DNA of 12,858 bases from NCBI GenBank assembly GCA_023252015.1, contig JAHEXS010000023.1, forward strand, positions 1 through 12,858, read 5' to 3'. Shown piece after piece: positions 7,086 to 12,113 of the stretch. The stretch's first letter is position 1, and the number at the start of each line of letters is the position of its first letter. Both the position numbers and the translations under genes were made by a program. The stretch comes from Candidatus Nitrosotenuis sp. (GTDB lineage: Archaea > Thermoproteota > Nitrososphaeria > Nitrososphaerales > Nitrosopumilaceae). A model generated the notes under the pieces. The model worked only from the letters and a program-made list of their open reading frames with translations, had not been told where the DNA came from and searched no databases.

Positions 7086-7176
7086 GGGCCGGTAGCTCAG
7101 CTTGGCTGGAGCGTTCGACTGATAAAATTACCTTTCAGACATCGAAAGGTCGAGAGTTCGAATCTCTCTCGGCCCA
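7086..7176 (+). tRNA. tRNA-Ile (anticodon GAU) with a 16-nt intron
   Basis: The acceptor stem GGGCCGG/TCGGCCC closes with discriminator A7176. D-arm, anticodon stem TTCGA/TCGAA and T-arm (GAGAG-TTCGAAT-CTCTC) are all present. The anticodon loop is interrupted: CTGATA, then a 16-nt intron at 7125-7140 (AAATTACCTTTCAGAC), then A38. The junction folds as a bulge-helix-bulge with central helix CTGA (7119-7122) pairing TCAG (7135-7138), a bulge TAA cut after A7124, and a bulge ACA cut before A7141. This is the standard 37/38 intron site for the archaeal splicing endonuclease. The mature tRNA is 75 nt with loop CTGATAA. No CCA is encoded. Confidence 0.95.
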
Positions 7177-7181
7177 TCATA

Positions 7182-8078
7182 TCATCCAAGTGCGTTTTGA
7201 GATACGGATTCTGCCCAGTTTATGGCGTTTTCAAAATCATCAGTTACAAACTCTGCCTTTGCGTTTGGCTTTTTTATTCCCTTGGAGTAAATTGCAAGGT
7301 GCATGTTTTTTCCAAACTTTGGCTTGACAGAATTTACTGCCTCTGAGAAAAACTTGATTCCATCCTCGGTTCCGGAAATTACTACAACTATCATGATTCC
7401 CTGCTTTTGCTTCCAGACTCTAGTCAGGAATTTTTGCAAGTCAAGATCATACATCACGTCAATTGCATCCGACATGTCGCCAAGCTCCCAGACCTGCCAG
7501 CCCATCGAGTCAAACGCGCACGACGTGGCCTTGGCATAGAGTGTGCTTTTCTGGTCTGCAGACAGCACGATTACGTTTTTCTTTGGGTTCGATTCGTGAG
7601 GAACGAGTCCCAGAATTTGGATTGCGTTTGAGATTATTCCATTGAACAGCTTTGACTCGGATTTTCCAATCTTTGCCTTCAGGTACAGGTCATCGATAGA
7701 ATCGATTGCAGGAATTATTACCTCGTTGATAATTTTTGAAATGTTTGCCCCGGAGTGCTGGCAGTTTCGAATTAGATTATAGACCTGGCTTTGCGTCCCC
7801 GATGTTAGGTGATCTAGGAATTTTTCTTTTACATGAAAATAATCATCTGGAAAATGCAGTTGTTCTGTGCCAGATTCTATGAACCATAAATTGATGTTGC
7901 CTGCGTTTTTTTGTTTTATCAGTCCTTCAGCTGCAAATACGTTTAGGTACTTTGCCATCGTTGCCCGATTGATTCCGAGTTTTTCAGAAATCTCCATTCC
8001 GGAAAGGCCGGTCTTGGAATCGGACAGTACGTCGATTAGTTTTTTCTGGATTTCTTTTAGTTGGTACCCTCTGGTCAT
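7182..8078 (-). CDS. Winged-helix transcriptional regulator with B12-binding-like (CarH-type) sensor region
   Basis: The 298-aa protein has three parts. Residues 5-67 are a winged helix (LSGMEISEKLGINRATMAKYLNVFAAEGLI carries the recognition helix). Residues about 85-155 are all-helical and resemble the four-helix cap of cobalamin proteins (KIINEVIIPAIDSIDDLYLK). Residues about 166-290 are an alpha/beta Rossmann-like domain (KKNVIVLSADQKSTLYAK, then GWQVWELGDMSD). The order matches CarH/LitR light or B12 sensors, but the cobalt-ligating His of the DxHxxG-type loop is absent (sequence DQKSTL, 175-180), and the cap lacks a WxxxEH motif. It may therefore bind another ligand, bind B12 differently, or sense through protein contacts. 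A box ATTAAATAAT (about 8103-8112, minus strand) lies about 30 bp before the ATG. It is divergent from the ribbon-helix-helix gene to its right, a possible target. Confidence 0.75.
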   Translation of the reverse strand: MTRGYQLKEIQKKLIDVLSDSKTGLSGMEISEKLGINRATMAKYLNVFAAEGLIKQKNAGNINLWFIESGTEQLHFPDDYFHVKEKFLDHLTSGTQSQVYNLIRNCQHSGANISKIINEVIIPAIDSIDDLYLKAKIGKSESKLFNGIISNAIQILGLVPHESNPKKNVIVLSADQKSTLYAKATSCAFDSMGWQVWELGDMSDAIDVMYDLDLQKFLTRVWKQKQGIMIVVVISGTEDGIKFFSEAVNSVKPKFGKNMHLAIYSKGIKKPNAKAEFVTDDFENAINWAESVSQNALG

Positions 8079-8159
8079 TTGGATGACTTGCGTATGGCTC
8101 CGAATTATTTAATCTGTTTTTAATCAGCCAATCACGCACAACAAACATTAAATAGTTCA

Positions 8160-8173
8160 GTACCTTAAAGTAC
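8160..8173. promoter_or_regulatory. Imperfect palindrome GTACCTTAAAGTAC in the promoter of the ribbon-helix-helix/zinc-like gene
   Basis: Twelve of 14 bases are self-complementary. It lies between a box A (CATTAAATAG, 8146-8155) and the ATG at 8191, so a bound protein would block transcription start. The likely binder is the neighbouring winged-helix regulator or the product of the gene itself; both are inference. Confidence 0.4.
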
Positions 8174-8190
8174 GGTAACAGGTAAGTAAA

Positions 8191-8577
8191 ATGCCAAAAG
8201 CAGGTTTCAAATCAATCACAGTTTCAGAAGAAGTATACGACAAGTTCTTTGACGTATTTGAAAAGAACAAGCCAGACCTTACCATGAAGGGCATCAACAG
8301 CTTTTCCGGCTATGTAACATACATGTTGGAACAGACGATGCTAAAGGACAAGACCTTTGCAAGATATGCTCCAAAACTAGAAAAAATTGCAATTGATGAT
8401 GACAGGGTTGTTCTAAAGGACAACATCAAAAATAGAATTGCCGAAGTAACAGTCCAAAAGGGAGAACTGTTCTGCCAGCTCTGCGAGGAAAAGGACTGCG
8501 TCCATGTAGGTTTTGTGTTTTCACTTCCGGATGTTTACGAAATTTTAAACTCCAAGGGAATTAAGCACATAAAATAA
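8191..8577 (+). CDS. Small protein with ribbon-helix-helix-like N-terminus and C3H metal-ligand cluster
   Basis: The 128-aa product begins with a strand-helix-helix pattern (FKSITVSEEVYDKFFDVFEK, residues 6-25, then FSGYVTYMLEQTM, 38-50), which looks like a ribbon-helix-helix DNA-binding or dimerisation unit. The C-terminal half holds Cys95-x2-Cys98-x4-Cys103-x-His105 (FCQLCEEKDCVHVGF), a probable zinc site resembling the CxH end of SWIM-type fingers. I cannot assign it to a named family. The ATG at 8191 is the first in frame. It is divergent from the winged-helix/B12-like regulator, with a 14-bp near-palindrome in between. Its 3' end lies a few bases from tRNA-Leu on the opposite strand. Confidence 0.78.
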   Translation: MPKAGFKSITVSEEVYDKFFDVFEKNKPDLTMKGINSFSGYVTYMLEQTMLKDKTFARYAPKLEKIAIDDDRVVLKDNIKNRIAEVTVQKGELFCQLCEEKDCVHVGFVFSLPDVYEILNSKGIKHIK

Positions 8578-8582
8578 AAAAG

Positions 8583-8704
8583 TGCAGGAGGTGGGATTTG
8601 AACCCACGAACCCCTAAGAGACGGGATCACCCATTATTTGATCTTAAGTCCCGCGCATCCAAAAGCAGTATTTGCTTACTTTGGCCAGGCTCGGCTACTC
8701 CTGC
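8583..8704 (-). tRNA. tRNA-Leu (anticodon UAA) with two introns
   Basis: A class II tRNA reading from 8704 (GCAGGAG) to discriminator A at 8583 (CTCCTGC-A), with variable arm TCTCTTAGGGG and T-arm GTGGG-TTCAAAT-CCCAC. Removing two inserts gives an 85-nt mature tRNA. Intron 1 is 22 nt in the D-arm (8678-8657), between CCAAAG and GCGCGGG. CCAA pairs with TTGG, flanked by bulges AG^T and AT^G, with inner helix AAGCA/TGCTT, a relaxed bulge-helix-bulge. Intron 2 is 15 nt at the canonical 37/38 site (8642-8628), between CTTAAG and A, using wobble helix CTTA/TGGG and outer stem CGGGA/TCCCG. Loop CTTAAGA gives anticodon UAA. No CCA is encoded. Confidence 0.92.
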
Positions 8705-8724
8705 GATATAGCTAGATTTTGAGT

Positions 8725-8734
8725 GAAATTTAAC
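8725..8734 (-). promoter_or_regulatory. Box A of tRNA-Leu
   Basis: GTTAAATTTC on the minus strand is centred about 26 bp before the first base of tRNA-Leu (8704). The repeated motif TTTAGCGACTCGC abuts it on the upstream side. Confidence 0.5.
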
Positions 8735-8736
8735 AG

Positions 8737-8749
8737 TTTAGCGACTCGC
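8737..8749. repeat. TTTAGCGACTCGC, copy 1, between tRNA-Leu and tRNA-Thr
   Basis: This 13-mer recurs exactly at 8976-8988. Copy 1 lies in the divergent tRNA-Leu/tRNA-Thr promoter region, just upstream of the tRNA-Leu box A and about 48 bp before tRNA-Thr. Whether it is a promoter element or a relic of a duplication cannot be decided from the sequence. Confidence 0.6.
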
Positions 8750-8796
8750 GCAATTTCTTGAAAGAATAATAAGGATTCGAATCACGAAAAATTCGT

Positions 8797-8870
8797 GCTT
8801 CGATAGCTCAGCCTGGTAGAGCGTTACCTTGGTAAGGTAAAGGTCGCGGGTTCGGATCCCGTTCGAAGCT
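8797..8870 (+). tRNA. tRNA-Thr (anticodon GGU)
   Basis: A 74-nt cloverleaf without an intron. The acceptor stem GCTTCGA/TCGAAGC is perfect, with discriminator T8870 (U73, usual in archaeal Thr tRNAs). The D-arm is GCTC...GAGC, anticodon stem TTACC/GGTAA with loop TTGGTAA (anticodon GGU), and the T-arm GCGGG-TTCGGAT-CCCGT. A box A-like AATAATAAGG lies about 29 bp upstream. A 6-bp inverted repeat, CACGAA-AAA-TTCGTG (8783-8797), ends on the first tRNA base. Confidence 0.95.
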
Positions 8871-8966
8871 CCTTAATTTTGACATCTTACTACGTGGCAG
8901 GTATTTGTCAAGATCTTTCTGATTTTGAATCAAGTAAAACTAAATCATAACAGCTGATGTCAGCAT

Positions 8967-9001
8967 ATTTCGCATTTTAGCGACTCGCATTTATGCGAAA
9001 T
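8967..9001. repeat. Inverted repeat ATTTCGCAT/ATGCGAAAT enclosing copy 2 of TTTAGCGACTCGC
   Basis: The 9-bp arms (8967-8975 and 8993-9001) are perfect and separated by 17 bases that contain the second copy of the 13-mer (8976-8988). It is followed by an AT-rich box-like stretch, AAATAAAAGAATA (8998-9010). The surrounding 8871-9059 stretch has no protein frame that I could support. Confidence 0.6.
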
Positions 9002-9059
9002 AAAAGAATACATCAGGAACGGTTACCGGAGACGTATTACCAGATCGCCAGCATAAGAT

Positions 9060-9914
9060 TTAGTAATTTTTTATCAATAGTTCGGTGTGGCCGGTTCTTT
9101 TTGCCGGATCCGAGTTGATTGCGCGGTTTACAGGAATTTCTATTACCTTCCACTTTGACGAAAACATCTCAGTCACATCCTTTGACTTGGAGTTTGAGTG
9201 GAGCACCTTGCAGCCCTTGCGGTCGAGTTTTTCTGAAACATCAACTAGCATCTCTAGGTCCTCGTATGTGAAATTCTTGTCAGTGTAGCTGGTAAAATTG
9301 GCAGTCCTGCTCGTCGGCTGGTACGGCGGATCAAAGTACACAAAGTCGTTTTTCTTTGCTTGTACAAGAACCGATGAAAAGTCCTGGCACGTGATCTGGA
9401 TTCTTTTAGACTGCAAAATGTGGCTTACGGAAAGCAGGTTTTCCTCGTTTACTATGTTTGGGTTTGAGTATCTCCCAAGCGGGACATTGAATTTTCCCTT
9501 GCTGTTTACCCGGTACAGCCCGTTAAAGCACGTCCTGTTTAGGAACAATAATCTTGAGACTTTGTCAATGGAATTAGTCGGCTCTGCATCCCTTACAGAA
9601 TAATAGTATGAGTCGGGGTTTTTCAAGTAATATTTTGAATGGTTCTCTAGCGATGAAATCAGCTCCTTTACCCTGTCGCGGATAACAGAATATGCAAGTA
9701 CCAGGTCAGAGTTCAAATCGGACACGCTGCATTTCATACTTGGATTTTTGGAAAGCAGGTGAAACAATACTGCGCCGCCGCCCAAGAACGGCTCAAAGTA
9801 TGTCCCAAAGTCGGCAGGAATGTGCCTTTCAATTATTTGGATTAGCTGGCGCTTTCCGCCTGCCCACTTGACAAATGGCTTTGGCTCAACTGATAGTAAT
9901 TGTTGCTTCAACAT
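9060..9914 (-). CDS. Dam-type (D12 class) DNA adenine-N6 methyltransferase
   Basis: A 284-aa enzyme of the alpha class N6-adenine methyltransferases. FVKWAGGKRQL (14-24) is the N-terminal signature, FLGGGAVLF (43-51) the SAM-binding motif I, and DPPY (195-198) the catalytic motif IV. NGLYRVNSKGKFNVPLG (131-147) and TSRTANFTSYTDKNFTYEDL (201-220) closely resemble Dam/DpnII-type enzymes, suggesting GATC as the target; that specificity is inference. No restriction endonuclease gene is adjacent: amoA is upstream and a gene-free stretch is downstream, so it looks like an orphan methylase. The ATG at 9914 sits next to an 18-bp perfect inverted repeat (9918-9935), with no obvious box A, so its promoter may be under symmetric-site control. 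Confidence 0.92.
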   Translation of the reverse strand: MLKQQLLSVEPKPFVKWAGGKRQLIQIIERHIPADFGTYFEPFLGGGAVLFHLLSKNPSMKCSVSDLNSDLVLAYSVIRDRVKELISSLENHSKYYLKNPDSYYYSVRDAEPTNSIDKVSRLLFLNRTCFNGLYRVNSKGKFNVPLGRYSNPNIVNEENLLSVSHILQSKRIQITCQDFSSVLVQAKKNDFVYFDPPYQPTSRTANFTSYTDKNFTYEDLEMLVDVSEKLDRKGCKVLHSNSKSKDVTEMFSSKWKVIEIPVNRAINSDPAKRTGHTELLIKNY

Positions 9915-9917
9915 TAC

Positions 9918-9935
9918 ATGATATCAGAATATCAT
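9918..9935. promoter_or_regulatory. Inverted repeat ATGATAT-CAGA-ATATCAT just upstream of the methyltransferase
   Basis: Perfect 7-bp arms with a 4-bp spacer lie 4-21 bp before the methyltransferase ATG. The position over the expected transcription start suggests an operator, but no regulator gene is adjacent. It contains no GATC, so direct methylation control of this site by a GATC enzyme is not expected. Confidence 0.45.
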
Positions 9936-10037
9936 TTCCTTTCGCAAGACAACAAAAGATCACAATGTGTGCAATATTTTTTAATCAAATCTCTGCGATG
10001 CCGCCAGAACAAGATAAAGGAAAAGAGAGTTTGGGTT

Positions 10038-10688
10038 TTAGTCCCACTTGGACCAAGCTGCCATCCATCTGTATGTCCACGTGTTCAGTTTACATCCTAG
10101 CGCGGCCATGGTTACTGATAATACAGCACCTGCACCTGCACCTAATGCGACTGGACTGTTATAGAATTTGCCCACGGCAGGTTCTATCGGAGTCATATAC
10201 GGCGGAAGCGTTGGTCTTGGATATTTGAATGCAGTCTCTAATGGATCAGCCACAGTGATGAGGTTGACCATGTTAAACAACGGCAATGACATTCCACACA
10301 TCACACCACCGAATAGAATCAGTGAGTGCTTGTTCTTCTTTGTAGCCCAGTATGCCAGGTCAAGCAACATTGCTGACGGCAGCCAAACGGGTGTTACAAT
10401 GAAGTCATATGGATAACCTAGTGCAAACCATGCACCTTTTGCTACCCATGTGTAGACGGTCATTATCAACGCATAATACGTTGCTGTTCCTGGGACTCCC
10501 GTAAATGTGAGATAGTAGCATGCGCCGACTACCAACATCAACGTTTGTGATATTGAGAATATTACAAACGAAGTCCAGGCCCAGTCACTGTAAAAGATGT
10601 AGTCTCCTGCGTTAATTGTTAGCAGGGTAGAGTTTACTGCAACCACTACTATGAATAAGTAGTGAGTACATCGTCTAAGCCAGACCAT
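10038..10688 (-). CDS. amoA: Archaeal ammonia monooxygenase subunit A
   Basis: AmoA is an integral membrane subunit of the copper ammonia monooxygenase, which oxidises NH3 to hydroxylamine at the cytoplasmic membrane. The product starts MVWLRRCTHYLFIVVVAVNS and contains the archaeal signatures TFTGVPGTATYYALIMTVYT and YDFIVTPVWLPSAMLLDLAY, ending TYRWMAAWSKWD; it has about five to six membrane spans. The start at 10688 gives 216 aa, the usual archaeal length. The frame can be extended to an ATG at 10730, but that would place the TATA box (10712-10720) inside the coding region. From the TATA centre to 10688 is 28 bp, indicating a leaderless mRNA starting at this ATG. It is downstream of amoX and amoC on the same strand, but with its own promoter. 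Confidence 0.98.
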   Translation of the reverse strand: MVWLRRCTHYLFIVVVAVNSTLLTINAGDYIFYSDWAWTSFVIFSISQTLMLVVGACYYLTFTGVPGTATYYALIMTVYTWVAKGAWFALGYPYDFIVTPVWLPSAMLLDLAYWATKKNKHSLILFGGVMCGMSLPLFNMVNLITVADPLETAFKYPRPTLPPYMTPIEPAVGKFYNSPVALGAGAGAVLSVTMAALGCKLNTWTYRWMAAWSKWD

Positions 10689-10711
10689 TGAACCTGTAAA
10701 CATGATGTCGG

Positions 10712-10720
10712 TATATAAAA
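10712..10720 (-). promoter_or_regulatory. TATA box of amoA
   Basis: TTTTATATA on the minus strand, centred 28 bp before the ATG at 10688. It decides the amoA start, since the upstream ATG codons at 10730 and 10703 would lie before or too close to the TATA box. Confidence 0.75.
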
Positions 10721-10808
10721 TTTTAGACATGTTTGAAGATCTGATGCGTAAAAAACGGCATACCGTGTCGCAGATAAATTAAAAATAAGAAAAAGACGAA
10801 GATTTTCT

Positions 10809-11168
10809 CTATATTCCTACGAATAGAGAGATTAATACAGTTCCAACGGCTGTTGCGCCTAATGTGGCAGCTAGTATACCGTTGCTCTTCTTCTTGGTTC
10901 CCTCTTCCATTACTTTAATGCAGAAGAGATAGCCAATTGATTCAACTATTGTTAGGACGATGAATGCATAGTGACCACTTGGTGTTGGATATGCCCATGG
11001 ATAATAGAAGTATCCTGCGGCTGTACCACCAAAGGTTGCAAGCCAAGCTGCGATGTATGAAAGTGTGATTATTCCAGTCATGTTTTCTACACGTCTGCCA
11101 ATCATCTTCTCTACATCAGCACTGGATGCGCCACTGCCACCGGAGCCAAATCCTTTTGGTAGAGTCAT
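10809..11168 (-). CDS. amoX: AmoX, conserved membrane protein of the archaeal amo cluster
   Basis: A 119-aa protein located between amoC and amoA, the position of the conserved archaeal amoX gene (formerly orf38 type). A flexible Gly/Ser-rich N-terminus (FGSGGSGASSADVEKM, 7-22) precedes three hydrophobic spans at roughly 30-53 (TGIITLSYIAAWLATFGG), 66-86 (HYAFIVLTIVESIGYLFCIK) and 98-117 (ILAATLGATAVGTVLISLFV). It probably associates with the ammonia monooxygenase as an accessory subunit; no catalytic residues are evident. A box CTTAAAAG (11192-11199) lies about 27 bp before the ATG, so it has its own leaderless promoter. A T-rich tract (10777-10794, minus strand) behind the stop may end its transcript. 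Confidence 0.93.
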   Translation of the reverse strand: MTLPKGFGSGGSGASSADVEKMIGRRVENMTGIITLSYIAAWLATFGGTAAGYFYYPWAYPTPSGHYAFIVLTIVESIGYLFCIKVMEEGTKKKSNGILAATLGATAVGTVLISLFVGI

Positions 11169-11191
11169 TTGTGTTACTAATCGAGAGAATC

Positions 11192-11199
11192 CTTTTAAG
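11192..11199 (-). promoter_or_regulatory. Box A of amoX
   Basis: CTTAAAAG on the minus strand, centred about 27 bp before the amoX ATG (11168). It lies behind the amoC terminator, implying independent transcription of amoX. Confidence 0.6.
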
Positions 11200-11237
11200 T
11201 CTTTCTTAAAATCCTGGCACGGATCAATCTAGGATTT

Positions 11238-11268
11238 AATAATAAAAATAAAAAGCGATTTTACGCTT
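11238..11268 (-). terminator. Hairpin plus T-tract at the end of amoC
   Basis: On the minus strand the amoC stop codon runs into AAGCG-TAAAAT-CGCTT (11268-11253), followed directly by TTTATTTTTATTATT. The 5-bp stem is short, but the T-tract is the longest in the amo region. It separates amoC from the amoX promoter. Confidence 0.6.
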
Positions 11269-11830
11269 ATGGAATGGATCTGCTGTACAGTTTGCCTTCG
11301 AGGGCCAGCTTGTACATTTCTGCAACATATGGGTTCTCACCTGGTGTTTCTGCACCTAGTTCGACTAGTCTAGCGTATACTCTTACGACATATGCTAGTG
11401 CTCCCATGAAGGCCACTACTACGCCCATGTTGAACATCCAGTGGTTTGGAACTGCAAAGATTTCCTCTACAAACCAGAAGTGCCACATTTCATTGACTCC
11501 GATTGTGAACATGGTTGCTAGGTAACCGAGAATGGTCATCTTTAATCCGGTGTTCATGGAGTTGTTTGGACCTCTGAGAATTGGTACCTTTCTGTCATAG
11601 ATAGCAGCTGCTCCCCAACCTAATGGTAGTGCTACAAAGTGGCTATAGAGCCACCAGTGTGCTGGAGTAAATGCTGAATCTCTGATAGAGGTTTGATGTA
11701 GAGAACCATCTACAAAGTTATCAACTTCCACTGATGCTGCTGTAGATCCCATTGCGATGACGATAAGCCAGATTTTCTTTAATCTCTGGATTTCGACTTC
11801 TTTTGGAATTAATGCCGGCATCTGTGCCAT
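11267..11830 (-). CDS. amoC: Archaeal ammonia monooxygenase subunit C
   Basis: AmoC is a membrane subunit of the copper ammonia monooxygenase. The 187-aa product has a cytoplasmic N-terminus, several hydrophobic spans (about 20-34, 60-78, 97-113, 132-150) and a C-terminal tail ending LYSRSIP. GVNEMWHFWFVEEI (111-124) and His130 hold the metal-ligand region: His117 and His130 are spaced by 13, like the two histidines of the PmoC copper site. Four residues before the first His is Asn113 (followed by Glu114), where PmoC has Asp. Other polar residues sit in VDGSLHQTSIRD (40-51) and TPAHWWLYSH (55-64). A strong TATA (11853-11862) lies 27 bp before the ATG at 11830, supporting this start over the internal Met4. 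Confidence 0.97.
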   Translation of the reverse strand: MAQMPALIPKEVEIQRLKKIWLIVIAMGSTAASVEVDNFVDGSLHQTSIRDSAFTPAHWWLYSHFVALPLGWGAAAIYDRKVPILRGPNNSMNTGLKMTILGYLATMFTIGVNEMWHFWFVEEIFAVPNHWMFNMGVVVAFMGALAYVVRVYARLVELGAETPGENPYVAEMYKLALEGKLYSRSIP

Positions 11831-11852
11831 AATTCCCTAGGGTGTACTTTTG

Positions 11853-11862
11853 CTATATAAAA
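11853..11862 (-). promoter_or_regulatory. TATA box of amoC
   Basis: TTTTATATAG on the minus strand, centred 27 bp before the amoC ATG. It is one of the strongest boxes in the window and lies about 80 bp from the oppositely oriented TATA that precedes the small ORF and amoB. Confidence 0.75.
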
Positions 11863-11932
11863 TATGAGTTTATTTTTGAGGGAATTTCTTGTAATTTTTA
11901 TATGAAATTTGTACCATTAATCAAATATTTGG

Positions 11933-11942
11933 TTATATATAA
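11933..11942 (+). promoter_or_regulatory. TATA box for the 37-aa ORF and probably amoB
   Basis: TTATATATAA predicts a start near 11963, about 22 bases before the ATG at 11986 and about 150 bases before amoB. No comparably good box lies 25-30 bp before the amoB ATG. A second AT-rich element, TTTTTATATG (about 11896-11904), could be an additional upstream promoter. Confidence 0.6.
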
Positions 11943-11985
11943 GGCATACTTACAAATTATTCATCACTAAAAATCGGCAGTTGCT

Positions 11986-12099
11986 ATGTTGAACATCAGT
12001 GTTGAACTAATAGATCACGACTCAAAAGGCATAGGATCATTTTTGCTTATGAGTGCCAACGGTAAAACATATATCATTCCATGTAGAGTTTGTGATTAA
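11986..12099 (+). CDS. 37-aa ORF with CxxC, upstream of amoB
   Basis: ATG 11986 to TAA 12097-12099 encodes MLNISVELIDHDSKGIGSFL, then a tail ending YIIPCRVCD. The pattern is two amphipathic strands joined by a charged turn and closed by a Cys-x2-Cys near the C-terminus, suggesting a small metal- or thiol-binding peptide. It ends 14 bases before the amoB ATG, and a strong TATA sits upstream, so it and amoB probably share an mRNA. It could be a real small protein, a translational leader controlling amoB, or a chance frame. The residue pattern and position favour something real, but I do not recognise a family. Confidence 0.5.
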   Translation: MLNISVELIDHDSKGIGSFLLMSANGKTYIIPCRVCD

Positions 12100-12113
12100 T
12101 TAACGGGATAACT

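Noticed and set aside
8953..8980. C/D-box guide RNA (TGATGT and CTGA-like boxes near 8953-8965)
   Set aside because: C and D boxes are not correctly ordered or spaced, and the match is no better than chance.
8737..8988. A mobile element integrated at tRNA-Thr with 13-bp direct repeats as attachment sites
   Set aside because: The repeats do not match the tRNA 3' end, nothing mobile is encoded in the 240 bp between them, and no integrase is in the window.
9918..9935. Methylation-sensitive autoregulation of the methyltransferase through GATC
   Set aside because: The inverted repeat contains GATATC-like steps but no GATC.
10689..10730. N-terminal extension of AmoA to the ATG at 10730
   Set aside because: It would place the TATA box inside the coding region. 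The 216-aa form from 10688 has the right spacing and the normal archaeal length.
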